Below the pieces are notes generated by a model. The model was not told the origin of the DNA. It saw nothing but the letters and a program-made list of their open reading frames with translations, and made no database searches. From NCBI RefSeq assembly GCF_003589595.1, contig NW_020653711.1, positions 5,207,231 to 5,271,230 on the forward strand: a DNA stretch of 64,000 nucleotides, in the 5' to 3' direction. Source of the stretch: Hyposmocoma kahamanoa (Eukaryota > Arthropoda > Insecta > Lepidoptera > Cosmopterigidae). The translations under genes and the position numbers were made by a program. Below are positions 30,811-40,629 of this stretch, one piece after another. Numbering within the stretch: the stretch's first letter is position 1; each line of letters opens with the position of its first letter.

Positions 30811-31480
30811 TAATATTGTTGAAATTAAAATCGACTTGCAGTCGATTTCGTTATCGTGGTCAACTCGCAGTTAACCCCGACGAAACTTTATTTAAAAAAA
30901 ATATTTACTATTATTAAACTAATATTGTTCAAATTAAAATCAACTCGCAATCGATTTCGTTATCGTGGTTAAATCGCAATTAACCCCGACGTAAATTTTT
31001 TTTTTAAATCTTTACATATTGTATAATATTAGCACGTAGGAACTAATATTGTTCAAATTAAAATTGATTCACAGCAGATTTCGTTATCGTGGTTAACTCG
31101 CAGTTAACACCGACGTTATTTTATTTAAAAAATTCTTTACTTATTACCCTGTTACCACGTAGAAACTAATATTGTTCAAATTAAAATCGACTCGCAGTCG
31201 ATTTCATTATCGTGTTTAACTCGCAGTTAAGCCCGACGTAGTTTAATTTAAAAATTATATGTTACTTATTAGCACGTAGGTACTAATACTGTTCAAATTA
31301 AAATCAACTCGCAGTTGATTTCATTATCGTGTTTAACTCGCGGTTAACTCCGAGGCAGTTTTATTATAAATCATGTAAAATGCACATGTTAATATATGTA
31401 TCTGTTCGGATTTTCATCCACTCATGTTCGATTTGGTTATCGGGGATAACTCGCAGTTAACCCTATGTTTTATTAAATGT
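30811..31480 (+). repeat. Tandem array, about 120-bp units with paired hairpins
   Basis: Five clear units start at 30811, 30920, 31044, 31167 and 31284 (lengths 109, 124, 123 and 117 bp between starts), and a decayed sixth unit runs from about 31400. Each begins TAATATTGTTCAAATTAAAA. Each contains a hairpin with arms AAATCGACT/AGTCGATTT and loop CGC, then CGTTATCGTG, then a second hairpin GTTAACTCGCAGTTAAC with the same loop and the same ACT/AGT base of the loop. Each ends CCCCGACGTA then a T/A-rich spacer and AGCACGTAGG. In unit 5 both arms of hairpin 1 change together (AAATCAACT/AGTTGATTT), keeping pairing. No coding sequence. Function unknown. Confidence 0.9.
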
Positions 31481-31607
31481 AGGTTAGATTCACATTTGCG
31501 ATGTATGAAAGTGAACATTTATTATAATTGCGAAAGTAGCAAGTAGTGCTATTTGATAAAAATGAATATTTTCATTTTTTATTGTCATTATTTATGAACG
31601 TAGAAAC

Positions 31608-31745
31608 CTAACCTTGATCAGTGTCCGACTCGTCCGATGATATTATGATCCTATAACGTCGACGATGTTTGGCATCTGTATTATCCAAGTATTTCAGTAT
31701 ACTTTTATAATATTCCATTTTTTCTAAGTTTGTTCGCTTTGGCAT
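31608..31745 (-). CDS. Small 45-codon open frame, possible first exon
   Basis: On the minus strand the frame opens at 31745 and reads MPKRTNLEKMEYYKSILKYL, DNTDAKHRRRYRIIISS, DESDTDQG, then stop. A cluster of basic residues is followed by an acidic serine run, a composition typical of real intracellular or nuclear proteins. CAAGGTTAGG at the 3' end contains a usable 5' splice-site-like GTTAGG, so this may be the first coding exon of a longer gene or transposon. No family recognised. Confidence 0.3.
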   Translation of the reverse strand: MPKRTNLEKMEYYKSILKYLDNTDAKHRRRYRIIISSDESDTDQG

Positions 31746-31749
31746 TTTA

Positions 31750-32627
31750 ACGGAGCTGTGGAGGTGTCCTTGTTGCGACACACGAAAAAGGAATAAGGAG
31801 AGAAAATAGCGGTTGATGCCTGGTAAGGAGTGTCAACGTCAAAACATTTTTTTTTTCTCTAAAAACCGTGCGGTAATGCCTGGCATGTTAAGGAAACTAC
31901 CTGGCTAAATATTATATCGAGAATGAAGCGACGAAATATAATTATATTCAAAAACACAGTTCAATTGGAAAGTCACAAACAAAAATTAGTAACAAAATTG
32001 ATACAAACATGAGAATAATTTTTGAAACGAAATTTGCATTCTAGAACAACACAAGAAGCTACGAATAAATTTGTTTAAAAAAAATGTCGATTTTCAAGTC
32101 GAATGCACGTCGAGTGATGTCCCGTAGTCGACATGTCAACGAAATTGTCTAGTCAAAAATAATAGACAAGTCTTAAGAATAGGGGCGCTCGACATATTGT
32201 CGATTTTTCTACATATTTGTACGGACAATGGCACATCAAACGACACATTTTTGTTCGAAAATCGCCTATAACGCAACGGAACAAGATACGTCAATGTGTA
32301 GATTGATGTGCTGGCGTGGTACGTCGACTTATTGTCTATCACGAGAGAATCAAGCCCCTGGATTGTTTATGCGGTGTGATTCAAAAGATGGCCCATCTCA
32401 AATCGCACCTTAACACCTGTAAGTTTGAGGATTTAATAGGCACTACTAGTGACGCGGTCGGGGCGTGACTAAGTTCTGGGTAAAATAAAGGTAAGTAGTA
32501 TTATAGTGTATGCCATCAATACGATAAGAAGAAAAAGAAATGTTGCTGCAGTGTTATTAGTTATAAAAATAAGGTATAACATAATTTTAGATTTTTTAAG
32601 TTTATTTTATATCTCGATGTTTTACTA
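31750..32627. other. Unassigned DNA
   Basis: No recognised repeat. Short frames near 32136-32413 contain GTCGACATGTCAACG-like text but no domain. Confidence 0.4.
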
Positions 32628-33005
32628 TATTGATATTCAATTTATTTTTGTGAAATTACTTCACTAGTTTGTTGTAATTATTAATAACAAAGATCGATGA
32701 ATTACATCGAATTTTAAATACTATAAAAAATACAATGATAGCGTCATCTCTGGTCAGGCATGGTAGCCGTAAAGGTACCTCTACGGCTAAAAAGTCGTTA
32801 AAAACCAAAAACAAAGATCTACAAGAAGCACAGAAAAACTCGCAACGTCTGTTGGTTCGTTACGTGGCTTAATTGGCAGAGCATTTGGCAGGGATTCCCT
32901 GCGGGTGCTGGTTCGAATCCAGCTGGGCCGAACGAGTTCTACTTAAGTGTTCGGTCTTTGTTATTAATAATTATATCATTTTAGTTGATAACATTTAATT
33001 TTATT
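32628..33005 (+). mobile_element. Family B element with both inverted arms
   Basis: The left arm TTGATATTCAATTTATTTTT then ACTAGTTTGTTGTAATTATT then AATAACAAAGATCGA (32630-32697) is the inverse of the right arm TCGGTCTTTGTTATTAATAA then TTATATCATTTTAG (32951-32992). Between them lie the constant ACGGCTAAAAAGTCGTTAAA block and the best tRNA-like core in the family. In the core GTGGCTTAATTGGCAGAGC (D arm), GCAGGGATTCCCTGC and GCTGGTTCGAATCCAGC (T arm) are flanked by GTTCG/CGAAC, which can form an acceptor stem. Confidence 0.85.
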
Positions 33006-33009
33006 AGTA

Positions 33010-33445
33010 ATTATGGCTAAATAAAGTAAGTCAGTCGGTAGAGCACTATGGGTATTTACTATTATAAAAAATGGGGCAAAGAGACATTACACAGATAACA
33101 CAACGTAAGTAAATACTTATAACAGGAACTAATACAAAATTACAGCAGAAAAGACGCGCGCAAATGAAAAATTACTTCTAACTGCAACCAGTGTTAAACA
33201 TGGACTCTTGGATACTAAATGGCGCGCGCGGGGGTGCGGGTCGGTAATCATGCCTAAAACGGAAGTTACCGGAAGTGCTTTGGTTATTACCTATATTTGG
33301 TAAATTAAACTGATATTTGGGCAAAACAGGGTCGATGGCGAGAGACGCCATCTACATTCACAAAGACTAATCTACTTCGTCGACCATGGGTGGTCATCGC
33401 GATAAGGGTAGTACGCTTCGGGCGCAATAGATGGGATTAACATGC
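33010..33445. other. Unassigned DNA
   Basis: A GC-rich patch GGCGCGCGCGGGGGTGCGGG lies at 33221-33240. No recognised repeat. Confidence 0.4.
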
Positions 33446-33448
33446 TAG

Positions 33449-33891
33449 ACAATTGTAATTCGTTGTACATCAAAGCTATTTAATTCTCTAAAACTCTACA
33501 TCACTCAAACTGTACTCAGACAACATAGGTCTCTAAAATATGATCCAAATATTTCGAAGAGGAGAAGGAAAGACATTGTGGTACAAGTACCTAAAGTAAA
33601 TACAACATTTGCAAACAGACAATTCAGCAAACGATCGGCCCATTTGTACAATTTAATTAACAAGGAATTAGAAACATACGCCAAAAGTTATAGAGACTGC
33701 AAAAAAGTTATATCAAAATGGCTACAGTCGAAATCGTATGAGGAAACCGAAGATCTATTAGAACACTTGCTTTAAAAACACTACTTTCCTAATCTATGGC
33801 AACAGGTTAACACACATACACACACCCCCCCCACACACACATACATACATACATACATACATACACACACTCACACTCACACTCACACTCA

Positions 33892-33944
<53 letters not shown>

Positions 33945-33947
33945 GCA

Positions 33948-34007
<60 letters not shown>

Positions 34008-34305
34008 TTTTCATATACAAATGCACACACATACTTTTTAAGATTCAAATAAAATTTAAAATTAGAAGTTAAGAAAATTGAAAATTGTTAAAAAAAAATT
34101 GTTTTGTTTTTGTCGATGTTTGGAAATGTAAAAATTAAACACTACGTTAAGTATAAGTTAAAAATGTTAAATATGCATTTATAGCTATGGAAGAGCGGTG
34201 CCTTCTGACACAGGCTTGATAAGCTTAATAGGAGGTACCATCCACTGTTAATGTAAAGTTAATTGGAAATAAACATTTATTATTATTATTATTATTATTT
34301 AATGG
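33449..34305 (+). pseudogene. LINE 3' end with long microsatellite in its 3' UTR
   Basis: The frame is open from 33449 to the stop at 33773-33775 and reads YITQTVLRQHRSLKYDPN, KRRRKDIVVQVPKVNTTFAN, RQFSKRSAHLYNLINKE and WLQSKSYEETEDLLEHLL. This is the standard C-terminus of a jockey-related lepidopteran LINE (…VVPRVNTTFG.RQF...A..LYN ... S.EETE.LL). The 3' UTR is split by the microsatellite at 33811-34005, then continues to ATAAACATTTATTATTATTA near 34300. 5'-truncated. Confidence 0.85.
33811..34005. repeat. Complex microsatellite (CA, CATA, CACT, GCAC)
   Basis: The order is mixed CA, C9, (CATA)6, (CACT)-type units, (CA)n, (GCAC)n at about 33941-33968, and (CA)n. The long cysteine/valine open frame on the minus strand is only a reading of this repeat. 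Confidence 0.95.
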
Positions 34306-34309
34306 TCCA

Positions 34310-34855
34310 ATGAAAAAATAAATAAAGAATTCCGTTTTGCAATGTCGTTGATACAAAACGATATAATTCAAAATGTTACACGAAGACAGCTTAATGACGC
34401 ATACTGTCCATTTGTCTTGCTTTTGTTGTGAAAAAATATGACCCGAAAATCTAAATAAATCTTAGTCATTATTCATGTATGTTATAAACTAAACGCGTAA
34501 ATCTCTACATTAATCTTCACTTAAATGTGTTTTTAGACTAAAATTAAAATTAGATGGTACTTATATAATCAATTTTAAGTGACAACAACAGCGAGGAACA
34601 ATCAACCAACGTGAAATACTCCATAGCGAAGATGAGATAGAGGCACCGTTCCCCTCGCCTCTACGCTTTGTGGAATAGAAAGCGGGTCACGTTTTGTAAG
34701 ATACATCCATCACACTCCATTGCAGTTTTTGTTAAAAAAACAATACGTAACGCCGACGGCATGTGGATTTAAACGACGAAAAAATGAACCGTGTGATCAG
34801 CGATTTGGTGACAAACAAATAATGGGATTGAATATATTTATTTGGAAGAACGCCG
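34310..34855. other. Unassigned DNA
   Basis: No recognised feature. Confidence 0.4.
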
Positions 34856-34857
34856 CG

Positions 34858-34937
34858 CCGAGATTTTTTCTAAGTATTCGATCTTTGTTTAATAATTATA
34901 ACTAGTGGAGTTATTTCAAAAAAAAAAAAATATTATG
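34858..34937 (+). mobile_element. Family B right arm only
   Basis: AGATTTTTTCTAAGTATTCG then ATCTTTGTTTAATAATTATA, ACTAGTGGAGTTATTTC and a 13-A run. The left part of the element is not recognisable. Confidence 0.7.
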
Positions 34938-34984
34938 GCGGTGAAACACCCTAAACTTCAATAAAAACTTAATTTCAATTAAAA

Positions 34985-35272
34985 AGTGACATCTCTAATC
35001 AGCGGATGGTATCTGCAAAGGTACCTTGCTGAGTAAAGAAAAACTTTCATTATTTTTCTCATAGATGGCGCAACAACAAAAAAGTCGTGAAAATCAAAAA
35101 CAAAAATCTGCAAAAAACACATGGAAATATGCCCGTCGGTTCGTTCCGTGGCTTAGTTGGCATAACGCCTGACACGGTTTGCTGGGAGACGTTGGGTCGA
35201 ATTCAACGGGATCAAAGTGATTTTTTTCTGAGTGTTCGATCTTTGTTTAATAATTATAACACCTATGCTTTC
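34985..35272 (+). mobile_element. Family B element, near-tandem with the previous arm
   Basis: It begins GTGACATCTCTAATCAGCGG and carries ATGGCGCAACAACAAAAAAG and the tRNA-like core CCGTGGCTTAGTTGGCATAA, ending GACGTTGGGTCGAATTC. The right arm TGAGTGTTCGATCTTTGTTT follows. The long plus-strand frame 35087-35434 crosses the element and is not a gene. Confidence 0.8.
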
Positions 35273-35274
35273 CT

Positions 35275-35603
35275 TATTGTTCTGTGGTTTCCTCTAATTC
35301 AGCTAAAAGGCAAAAATAGTTACAATCGCTATACAATACCGAAGCAATCGCAAGTTAAATACATTGGTAAATTGGCGAATATAAACGAAAGGAATTTAAC
35401 CCGCTTGTGCAACATGCTTCATTTATTTATTTGAAGAATATTTAGTACTTGTGTTTATGCGTATTATATTATCCCAAGATTATATAAGATATTATCCCAA
35501 TTTCTTAGAACAAATCGATGAGGATCGTGTTAATGATCTCTAGTAACGTTCGGTATACATAATTATAGTTAGATATACTCAACAAATAATTTTATTGAAT
35601 ACA
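35275..35603. other. Unassigned DNA
   Basis: No recognised feature. Confidence 0.4.
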
Positions 35604-35975
35604 TAGGGCGCACTGTAAGTTTTCGGAACTGGCCACTTACATAAACAATATTTAAAAAGTTATTACAACATTTGAAAATGGAACTCTTTGGCTGTAGAAT
35701 ACAGTTTGTTTCATCTGACTGTCACATTTGTTTTTACATTGTGGCGTCATTTTAGAAATTGGTTTTCTACCTCACCATGGATTTAACTCGTAAAAATTTT
35801 CGTAGTATGATTTTCTACGACTTTAAGTCCAAGTTAACAGCTCAGCAGAGCTTTGCTCGGCTTCAAACTGCGTTTGGTGATGAAGCACCATGCAAGACGA
35901 CTATTTATAGCTGGTTTGGTATGGTGTGTTTGGAATTCAAACGTAGTCGTGTGTAAAAGATGTAAAAGATGTTGT
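35604..35975 (+). pseudogene. Mariner transposon, left end and transposase N-terminus
   Basis: The left end begins after a TA with GGGCGCACTGTAAGTTTTCG. The frame from the ATG at 35777 reads MDLTRKNFRSMIFYDFKSKL, TAQQSFARLQTAFGDEAPC and KTTIYSWF, the first helix-turn-helix DNA-binding domain of a mariner transposase. It then reads GMVCLEFKRSRV and stops at 35956, about 59 residues against the usual 340-350, with an irregular insert before the EFKRGR-like motif. The catalytic DD34D region is missing. Confidence 0.85.
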
Positions 35976-36804
35976 ATAATAAGCTCATTTTATTGAAAGG
36001 ACAATAATTTCAATATTTGAAGTCGATTACAAATTAAAGTCTTAATTTTTTTAAGTAATCAACATTTTTGTAAAAACAAGTAAAATAAAGGATTAACTAC
36101 CTTATTCTAGTATTTGTCTACTACTTATATTAATATTACGATTACTTGTAATCAACAAATACTTGAACAAAAATTATTCTATTTAGAATCGATTCTTTTA
36201 ATGGAATACGCGTAAACAAACACGCGTATTCCGTTCAATCAATCAATTTAGAGCGAGCGGAAGGAGATTGCCATCACTAAATAGTTCTTGTGACGTCATA
36301 GTGGGTACAAAAAACTTGGCACGCTTGGTTTTCATACAAATTGCTGTACTTGCGGCATCTATCTAAATATGTGTCTGTGGGTGACACTATGAAAACTGGT
36401 ATTTGAGCCACTCGACAATGGAAGTGGTCAAATATTGTAATAGACAGAAGGTTTAATTAATGTTATATCCTAATTAAAAATATAACACTTAAATAAGTTT
36501 GATAAATAGTTTGTTAGACTTAGAGATGTATACCATAAATAAAATAACAGAAAGGAGAGAAACATTTGTCATTGTCAGTTAAATGAACCACATCGCACAC
36601 TATTAACCCTTTGTACCGCGAGGCCAATATTATATTTAATGTCAGTGTATTTTGTGCTTTATCTCTGTAAATTTTAGACACTAGAAGTACTTTGTATACT
36701 GTTTATAATGTTGCTTTGTATTACATAAAGCAAGTAAATTAAAAAAATACATATAGTAGCAGCGCGGAACAATACATTCTTGAAAAAGCTAAGCTATAGC
36801 TATA
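35976..36804. other. Unassigned DNA with an 11-bp hairpin
   Basis: 36203-36232 is GGAATACGCGT, an 8-nt loop, ACGCGTATTCC. No other recognised feature. Confidence 0.5.
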
Positions 36805-36975
36805 AGCGCAGCAATGTATAGAAGTCCCGGGTTCCATTCCCAGGCCGAAGAAAAATATTTGTATGGCCTACATTTATTTCTTTCGTGAGTTTGGATGTAA
36901 TTTGTGATTGTCTATGTGTGTGTTCATGGCATCAGCGACACATGGTTTCTGTAGTGCGGGGCTATAAAAAAAATT
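36805..36975 (+). mobile_element. SINE-1, tRNA-derived, partial head
   Basis: B-box region GTCCCGGGTTCCATTCCCAG, then AAATATTTGTATGGCCTACA, GTGTGTTCATGGCATCAGCG, ACACATGGTTTCTGTAGTG and GGGGCTATAAAAAA. Same family as 38431 and 60825. Confidence 0.8.
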
Positions 36976-37040
36976 AAACACATTACATATATACAAATTT
37001 CAATCTAAAATAATTTTTCATTTAAAAAATAAGACAATCT

Positions 37041-37318
37041 TTTTTTTATTCAAGTGTCGGGACGAACGACTCTAAAACTAATGTAATGTCTGAGTAAAAT
37101 CATGTCGATGTAACACGTTATCGGAGTCGCGTGTGTCGAAGTTCAGTTTTAGAGTCGGGACGAACAAGTTGTGCACCTGATGGTTAGCCAGGGACACGCC
37201 TGTCCATAAGAGTTACAGTGCCACTCAGAGCTTTAAATTGCAAAGATCTAAGGAGCACTACCACCGCGTCCGTCACCCTATATAAGTAGATAAGTCCATG
37301 TGCCTGTAATTTCACCAA
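37041..37318 (-). mobile_element. Family A element interrupted by an 89-bp MITE
   Basis: The T-run at 37041-37050 is its A tail. CAAGTGTCGGGACGAAC at the 3' end is repeated after the insertion, then AAGTTGTGCACCTGATGG and the rest of the 3' half through CCTGTAATTTCACCA. The 5' half is absent. Confidence 0.85.
37068..37156. mobile_element. 89-bp MITE with 12-bp TIRs
   Basis: GACTCTAAAACT at 37068-37079 and AGTTTTAGAGTC at 37145-37156 are perfect inverted repeats. GGGACGAAC (extendable to GTCGGGACGAAC) lies on both sides as a target-site duplication of 9-12 bp. The interior (GTCTGAGTAAAATCATGTCG, ATGTAACACG, CGGAGTCGCGT) matches 47055-47160. A 9-bp duplication would suggest a Mutator-like source; not proven. 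Confidence 0.8.
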
Positions 37319-37461
37319 TTTAATTTAATATTAATATTAAAGTAATAACATTTTTGTTCAATAACTACTTACTACCTACTAATTAGGAAGAAAGAAAAGA
37401 AATTTATTCTGCACAATACATGTGTACGAGTACAATATTATGAATAAAAGTGTATTGCACT

Positions 37462-37519
37462 GAAAAGGGTCCAACTCAGCAAGCACTGCAGAGAAGCTGG
37501 TTTTCAGTGGACCCTTTTC
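37462..37519. repeat. Hairpin, 12-bp stem
   Basis: GAAAAGGGTCCA at 37462-37473 and TGGACCCTTTTC at 37508-37519 are exact inverted repeats with a 34-nt loop. A 65-residue open frame (MADTTKKSKK…) starts just downstream at 37523 and has no recognisable domain. Confidence 0.8.
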
Positions 37520-37899
37520 GAAATGGCCGATACAACAAAAAAAAGTAAAAAATGTGGACGCGAGCTAAACAAGTACAACATAATTAATTTAGATAACATA
37601 ACACGACATATGCCTACTGTGTTTTCAAATTCCCTCTGTCTACATGAATTTTGGGTGCGTTACGTACATAAAATGGCTCCAGGCATATTTTGTAGTATTA
37701 ACATGTGCTCTTTGAGTTAATTTTTCAAAGTACAAACGGATTGTGAAGAACAAAAACAAAAAACATTGGTAGCGGTATGTGGTTTCAAATTTTCGCCGCA
37801 GAGTATTTAAAACTGCCTTTATGTTTTTTATTTTAGATTTTGCAATGTTATGTTTTTAAAGTATTCTGTTTTGGAATTAGGAGATTGTTTTATTGTACA

Positions 37900-38035
37900 A
37901 ATGACGGCACTAACAAGTCGTTCGCCTTAGCTTTGATTCACAAAGATCTCTTTACCCTTCAAACCCGGTACGCAGTAATGTGAGTATTACTGCTTGGCGG
38001 CAAAAATAGTTAAAGTGGCAGTACTTCCCTGGACG
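37900..38035 (-). mobile_element. Family A, internally deleted fragment
   Basis: GGCACTAACAAGTCGTTCGC, then CAAAGATCTCTTTACCCTTC joined directly to CGGTACGCAGTAATG, GCTTGGCGGCAAAAATAG and GTACTTCCCTGGACG. Confidence 0.75.
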
Positions 38036-38039
38036 TTCG

Positions 38040-38430
38040 GTCTTTTTAATAAAAACGTTTTAATGTTTCAATAATATGTAATTATTTACAATTATTAAGA
38101 ACACTATCTAAACTGAATTTATTAATCGAAAAATATAAATAATAAATGAATAACTGAATACAGTTATAAAAATAATATCTGGAGACAGCATCTAAAACAC
38201 TATTCTAAGGATATGGTTTGCCGATAACCCATTAAACAAAAAAAAATTGAGAAGGTACGGGTTCAAATTGTTTATTTTCGACCAAAAGTGTCCAATTTTC
38301 GGAAAAAATAGAACATTTTCTATGAATTTTAAATAAACAATTCACCTTAAAAGAGTGAATTCCATGTATATAAGAATTTCAATATGCATATTATTATACC
38401 CATCTGAATTGCTAAACATCAAAATTTCCT
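38040..38430. other. Unassigned AT-rich DNA
   Basis: No recognised feature. Confidence 0.4.
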
Positions 38431-38605
38431 CCGTGGCCGAACGGTTACCATGCAGGTCTGCCACGCAGAGGTCCCGGGTTCGGTTCTCTCGGCTCTCGTG
38501 TGTTTGGGTTGTAATATGTGTGTCCATGGCACCCGCGACACAGGGTTTCCCTGGTGTGGGGCTATGAGTGTATGCGTTATTTATTTATTTATTTATCTGT
38601 GATCG
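38431..38605 (+). mobile_element. SINE-1, tRNA-derived, complete
   Basis: The head TCCGTGGCCGAACGGTTACC (A box) and AGGTCCCGGGTTCGGTTCTC (B box) come first. The body TTGTAATATGTGTGTCCATG, GCACCCGCGACACAGGG and GTGTGGGGCTATGAGTG follows, with an ATTT repeat tail at 38580-38600. This is the reference copy of this family in the window. Open frames across it are shadows. Confidence 0.9.
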
Positions 38606-38609
38606 TTAT

Positions 38610-38950
38610 TTGAGTGATCATAAACTAAAAATATTTAAAGTAACCGCACGACCATGCGGCTATGTATTCTATTAAGAATATTTTTATTTTTGTGATCACA
38701 TATACTAAAAAAAATGAATTTCAATGAAGTGGATTTTGAGCTTATTTGGCAAATCCGTAATTGAATCAATCACAATATAATTGAATTCATTACTGAAATC
38801 ATAGTGTTTGATTGGTTCAGATGAAAATAAGTTACATTATCATTTTACACAACATCTTGTTTATTTCAATTACATTTTTTCAGAGTGCAACTAAAAACAT
38901 GCACACTGAAAATTTTAATTTTTTTTAAACATCATACGATCGTCAATAAA
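38610..38950. other. Unassigned AT-rich DNA
   Basis: No recognised feature. Confidence 0.4.
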
Positions 38951-38954
38951 ATTT

Positions 38955-39215
38955 AATAAATAAACAAATAATAATAAATAAATAAATATTACACAACGTC
39001 ACATACTCTGCTCTGATGCCAAAATAAGTAGCTAAAGCACTCGTGTTACGGAAATCGGAAAGAACACCCGTACCACAAACATCCAGACCCGAAACAATAT
39101 AGAAAAGTTAGTTTTCTACACTGACCCAGCCAGGGATTGAACCCGGGACCTCAGAGATGGCGCCACCATGAAAACCTGTGTGCAAGCCACTGAACCACTG
39201 AGGCGGTCGAAATAC
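38955..39215 (-). mobile_element. SINE-2, tRNA-derived, complete
   Basis: Minus-strand head CCTCAGTGGTTCAGTGGCTT (A box) and GGTCCCGGGTTCAATCCCTG (B box). Body GTAGAAAACTAACTTTTCTA and TGTTTCGGGTCTGGATG, then an AATATTTATTTATTTATTAT-type tail at 38955-38990 (complement). A partial plus-strand copy of the body lies at 58425-58600. Confidence 0.85.
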
Positions 39216-39219
39216 CGTT

Positions 39220-40310
39220 TTCATTAACTTTCATGTTATTGAACTTTATTTCACAGACTTATAGGTCCATGTTTCAACAACGCAGCAGCGTGTAAATATT
39301 GAACTAATTCTGCTTAATGACTAGTCGAAACTTCCTCCTTTACTTAAATATTTTGTGAGACTCATTAACGGTACGGTACAGGAATTAATCACTAACCATT
39401 AGTCGTGTTTGGTTAGTTAGTCTAAAGATCTTACACATAGGGCTTGACTACGGCTTGGATGCTATCATTCTATTATAAGATAGACCACGGAAGAAAAAAC
39501 AATGAAAGTATCATATCGTAACCGCTCACGCGATACATGCAGCCGTAGACGCATACCACACCTAGAGGTGTTGGTGATGATTTTATACCGATTTATCTGA
39601 TATCGAAGTTATAACAGGTAAGAGAACTAATATGAATTGCTATTTCGGTAACTACTCTAGCAAACCATAAAGTTTTTAATGCCTGGGTGTGTCATTTAAA
39701 AAAAATAAACAACTTCAAAAATACGTCACGACAATCGTGTGTGTTATAATTTGCGCTGGTGATTTCGGTGTTTATTCATTGAAAACATACCTTAAGTAGC
39801 GTTTTTTAAGTTTACCCTGAATATAAATGTTTATAAACTATACTTTAAGGAGTATTTTCATGGTAAACGTTAGAACCACTCAAACGGAATAATATCATAT
39901 TTATCCAAGTACACCAAAAATTTCATTAGTGCTTTTTAAGTGCAGGATTTGCGGTGTATTACTGCATTTTATTTGAGATGTTTTTGTTGGTAGTACGGAG
40001 GGTATTTATTTAGCAATGCAGAATAATACTTTTTATTTATAAAAACTTATATTTGAACTGAATGCTTTTCTAATTTGCGAAACCAAATAGCCGCCATTTT
40101 GCGATAGGAGGAGCGCATCGCGTGAGCGGATAAGCCTCGATTACTATCGAAACCGAAGTCGCCAAAACGCACTCAAACAAATTGATAAACACTATGAAAT
40201 CTTGATAATGATTGGTTATAGTTTCAAATTGAGAAAGACGTAACAAGTTCTGGATTATTAATATAATTTAGTCTATATCGGAAGTTCAATACCTTTATTG
40301 CAAGGAACGA
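39220..40310. other. Unassigned DNA
   Basis: No recognised exon or repeat. 40085-40135 is GC-richer (GCCATTTTGCGATAGGAGGA) without features. Confidence 0.4.
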
Positions 40311-40623
40311 CATCGCAACCCTCATGGAAGAACGGCATAACTGGAGTTACATCAAACATGTTTATTGCTCCATTAGATACAGAAAAATATAGCCCACATC
40401 GTCTCCAATTCTTGTAACTCTGTCTACGATATTAGTGTTATTTATATTATTGTGTATATAGTTACAGTTGTGTATATAGTTATTAGTGTTATTTATATAT
40501 ATTATTGTGTATAGAGTTACAAGCATTGGAGAGGATTTGGGTTATATTTTTCTTTATCTAATGGAGCAATAAACGTTTTTGACGTAACTCCACTTATGCA
40601 ATTTTTCCATGAGGGATGCGACA
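40311..40623. mobile_element. Foldback element, about 120-bp arms
   Basis: The left arm TCGCAACCCTCATGGAAGAA, then CTGGAGTTACATCAAACATG, TTATTGCTCCATTAGATAC and CTCCAATTCTTGTAACTC is matched in reverse by GAGTTACAAGCATTGGAGAG through TTTTCCATGAGGGATGCGA at the right end. The loop holds two copies of TATTGTGTATA(TAG)AGTTACA-like text. Better preserved than the 12.5-kb copy. Confidence 0.85.
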
Positions 40624-40629
40624 TTTTGA

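Noticed and set aside
32862..32938. Functional tRNA gene in the 32.9-kb tRNA-like core
   Set aside because: D, T and acceptor-like arms are visible, but the anticodon stem-loop is a 3-nt-loop palindrome and the sequence recurs in degraded form across Family B. It is a repeat component.
33807..34004. 65-codon Cys/Val-rich open frame on the minus strand
   Set aside because: It is a direct reading of the CA/CGCA microsatellite and has no protein character.
35087..35434. 115-codon plus-strand frame as a host gene
   Set aside because: It starts within the Family B 5' module and passes through the tRNA-like core and arm.
38355..38567. Open frames on both strands at 38.34-38.57 kb as genes
   Set aside because: They lie across the SINE-1 at 38431-38605 and translate its tRNA head.
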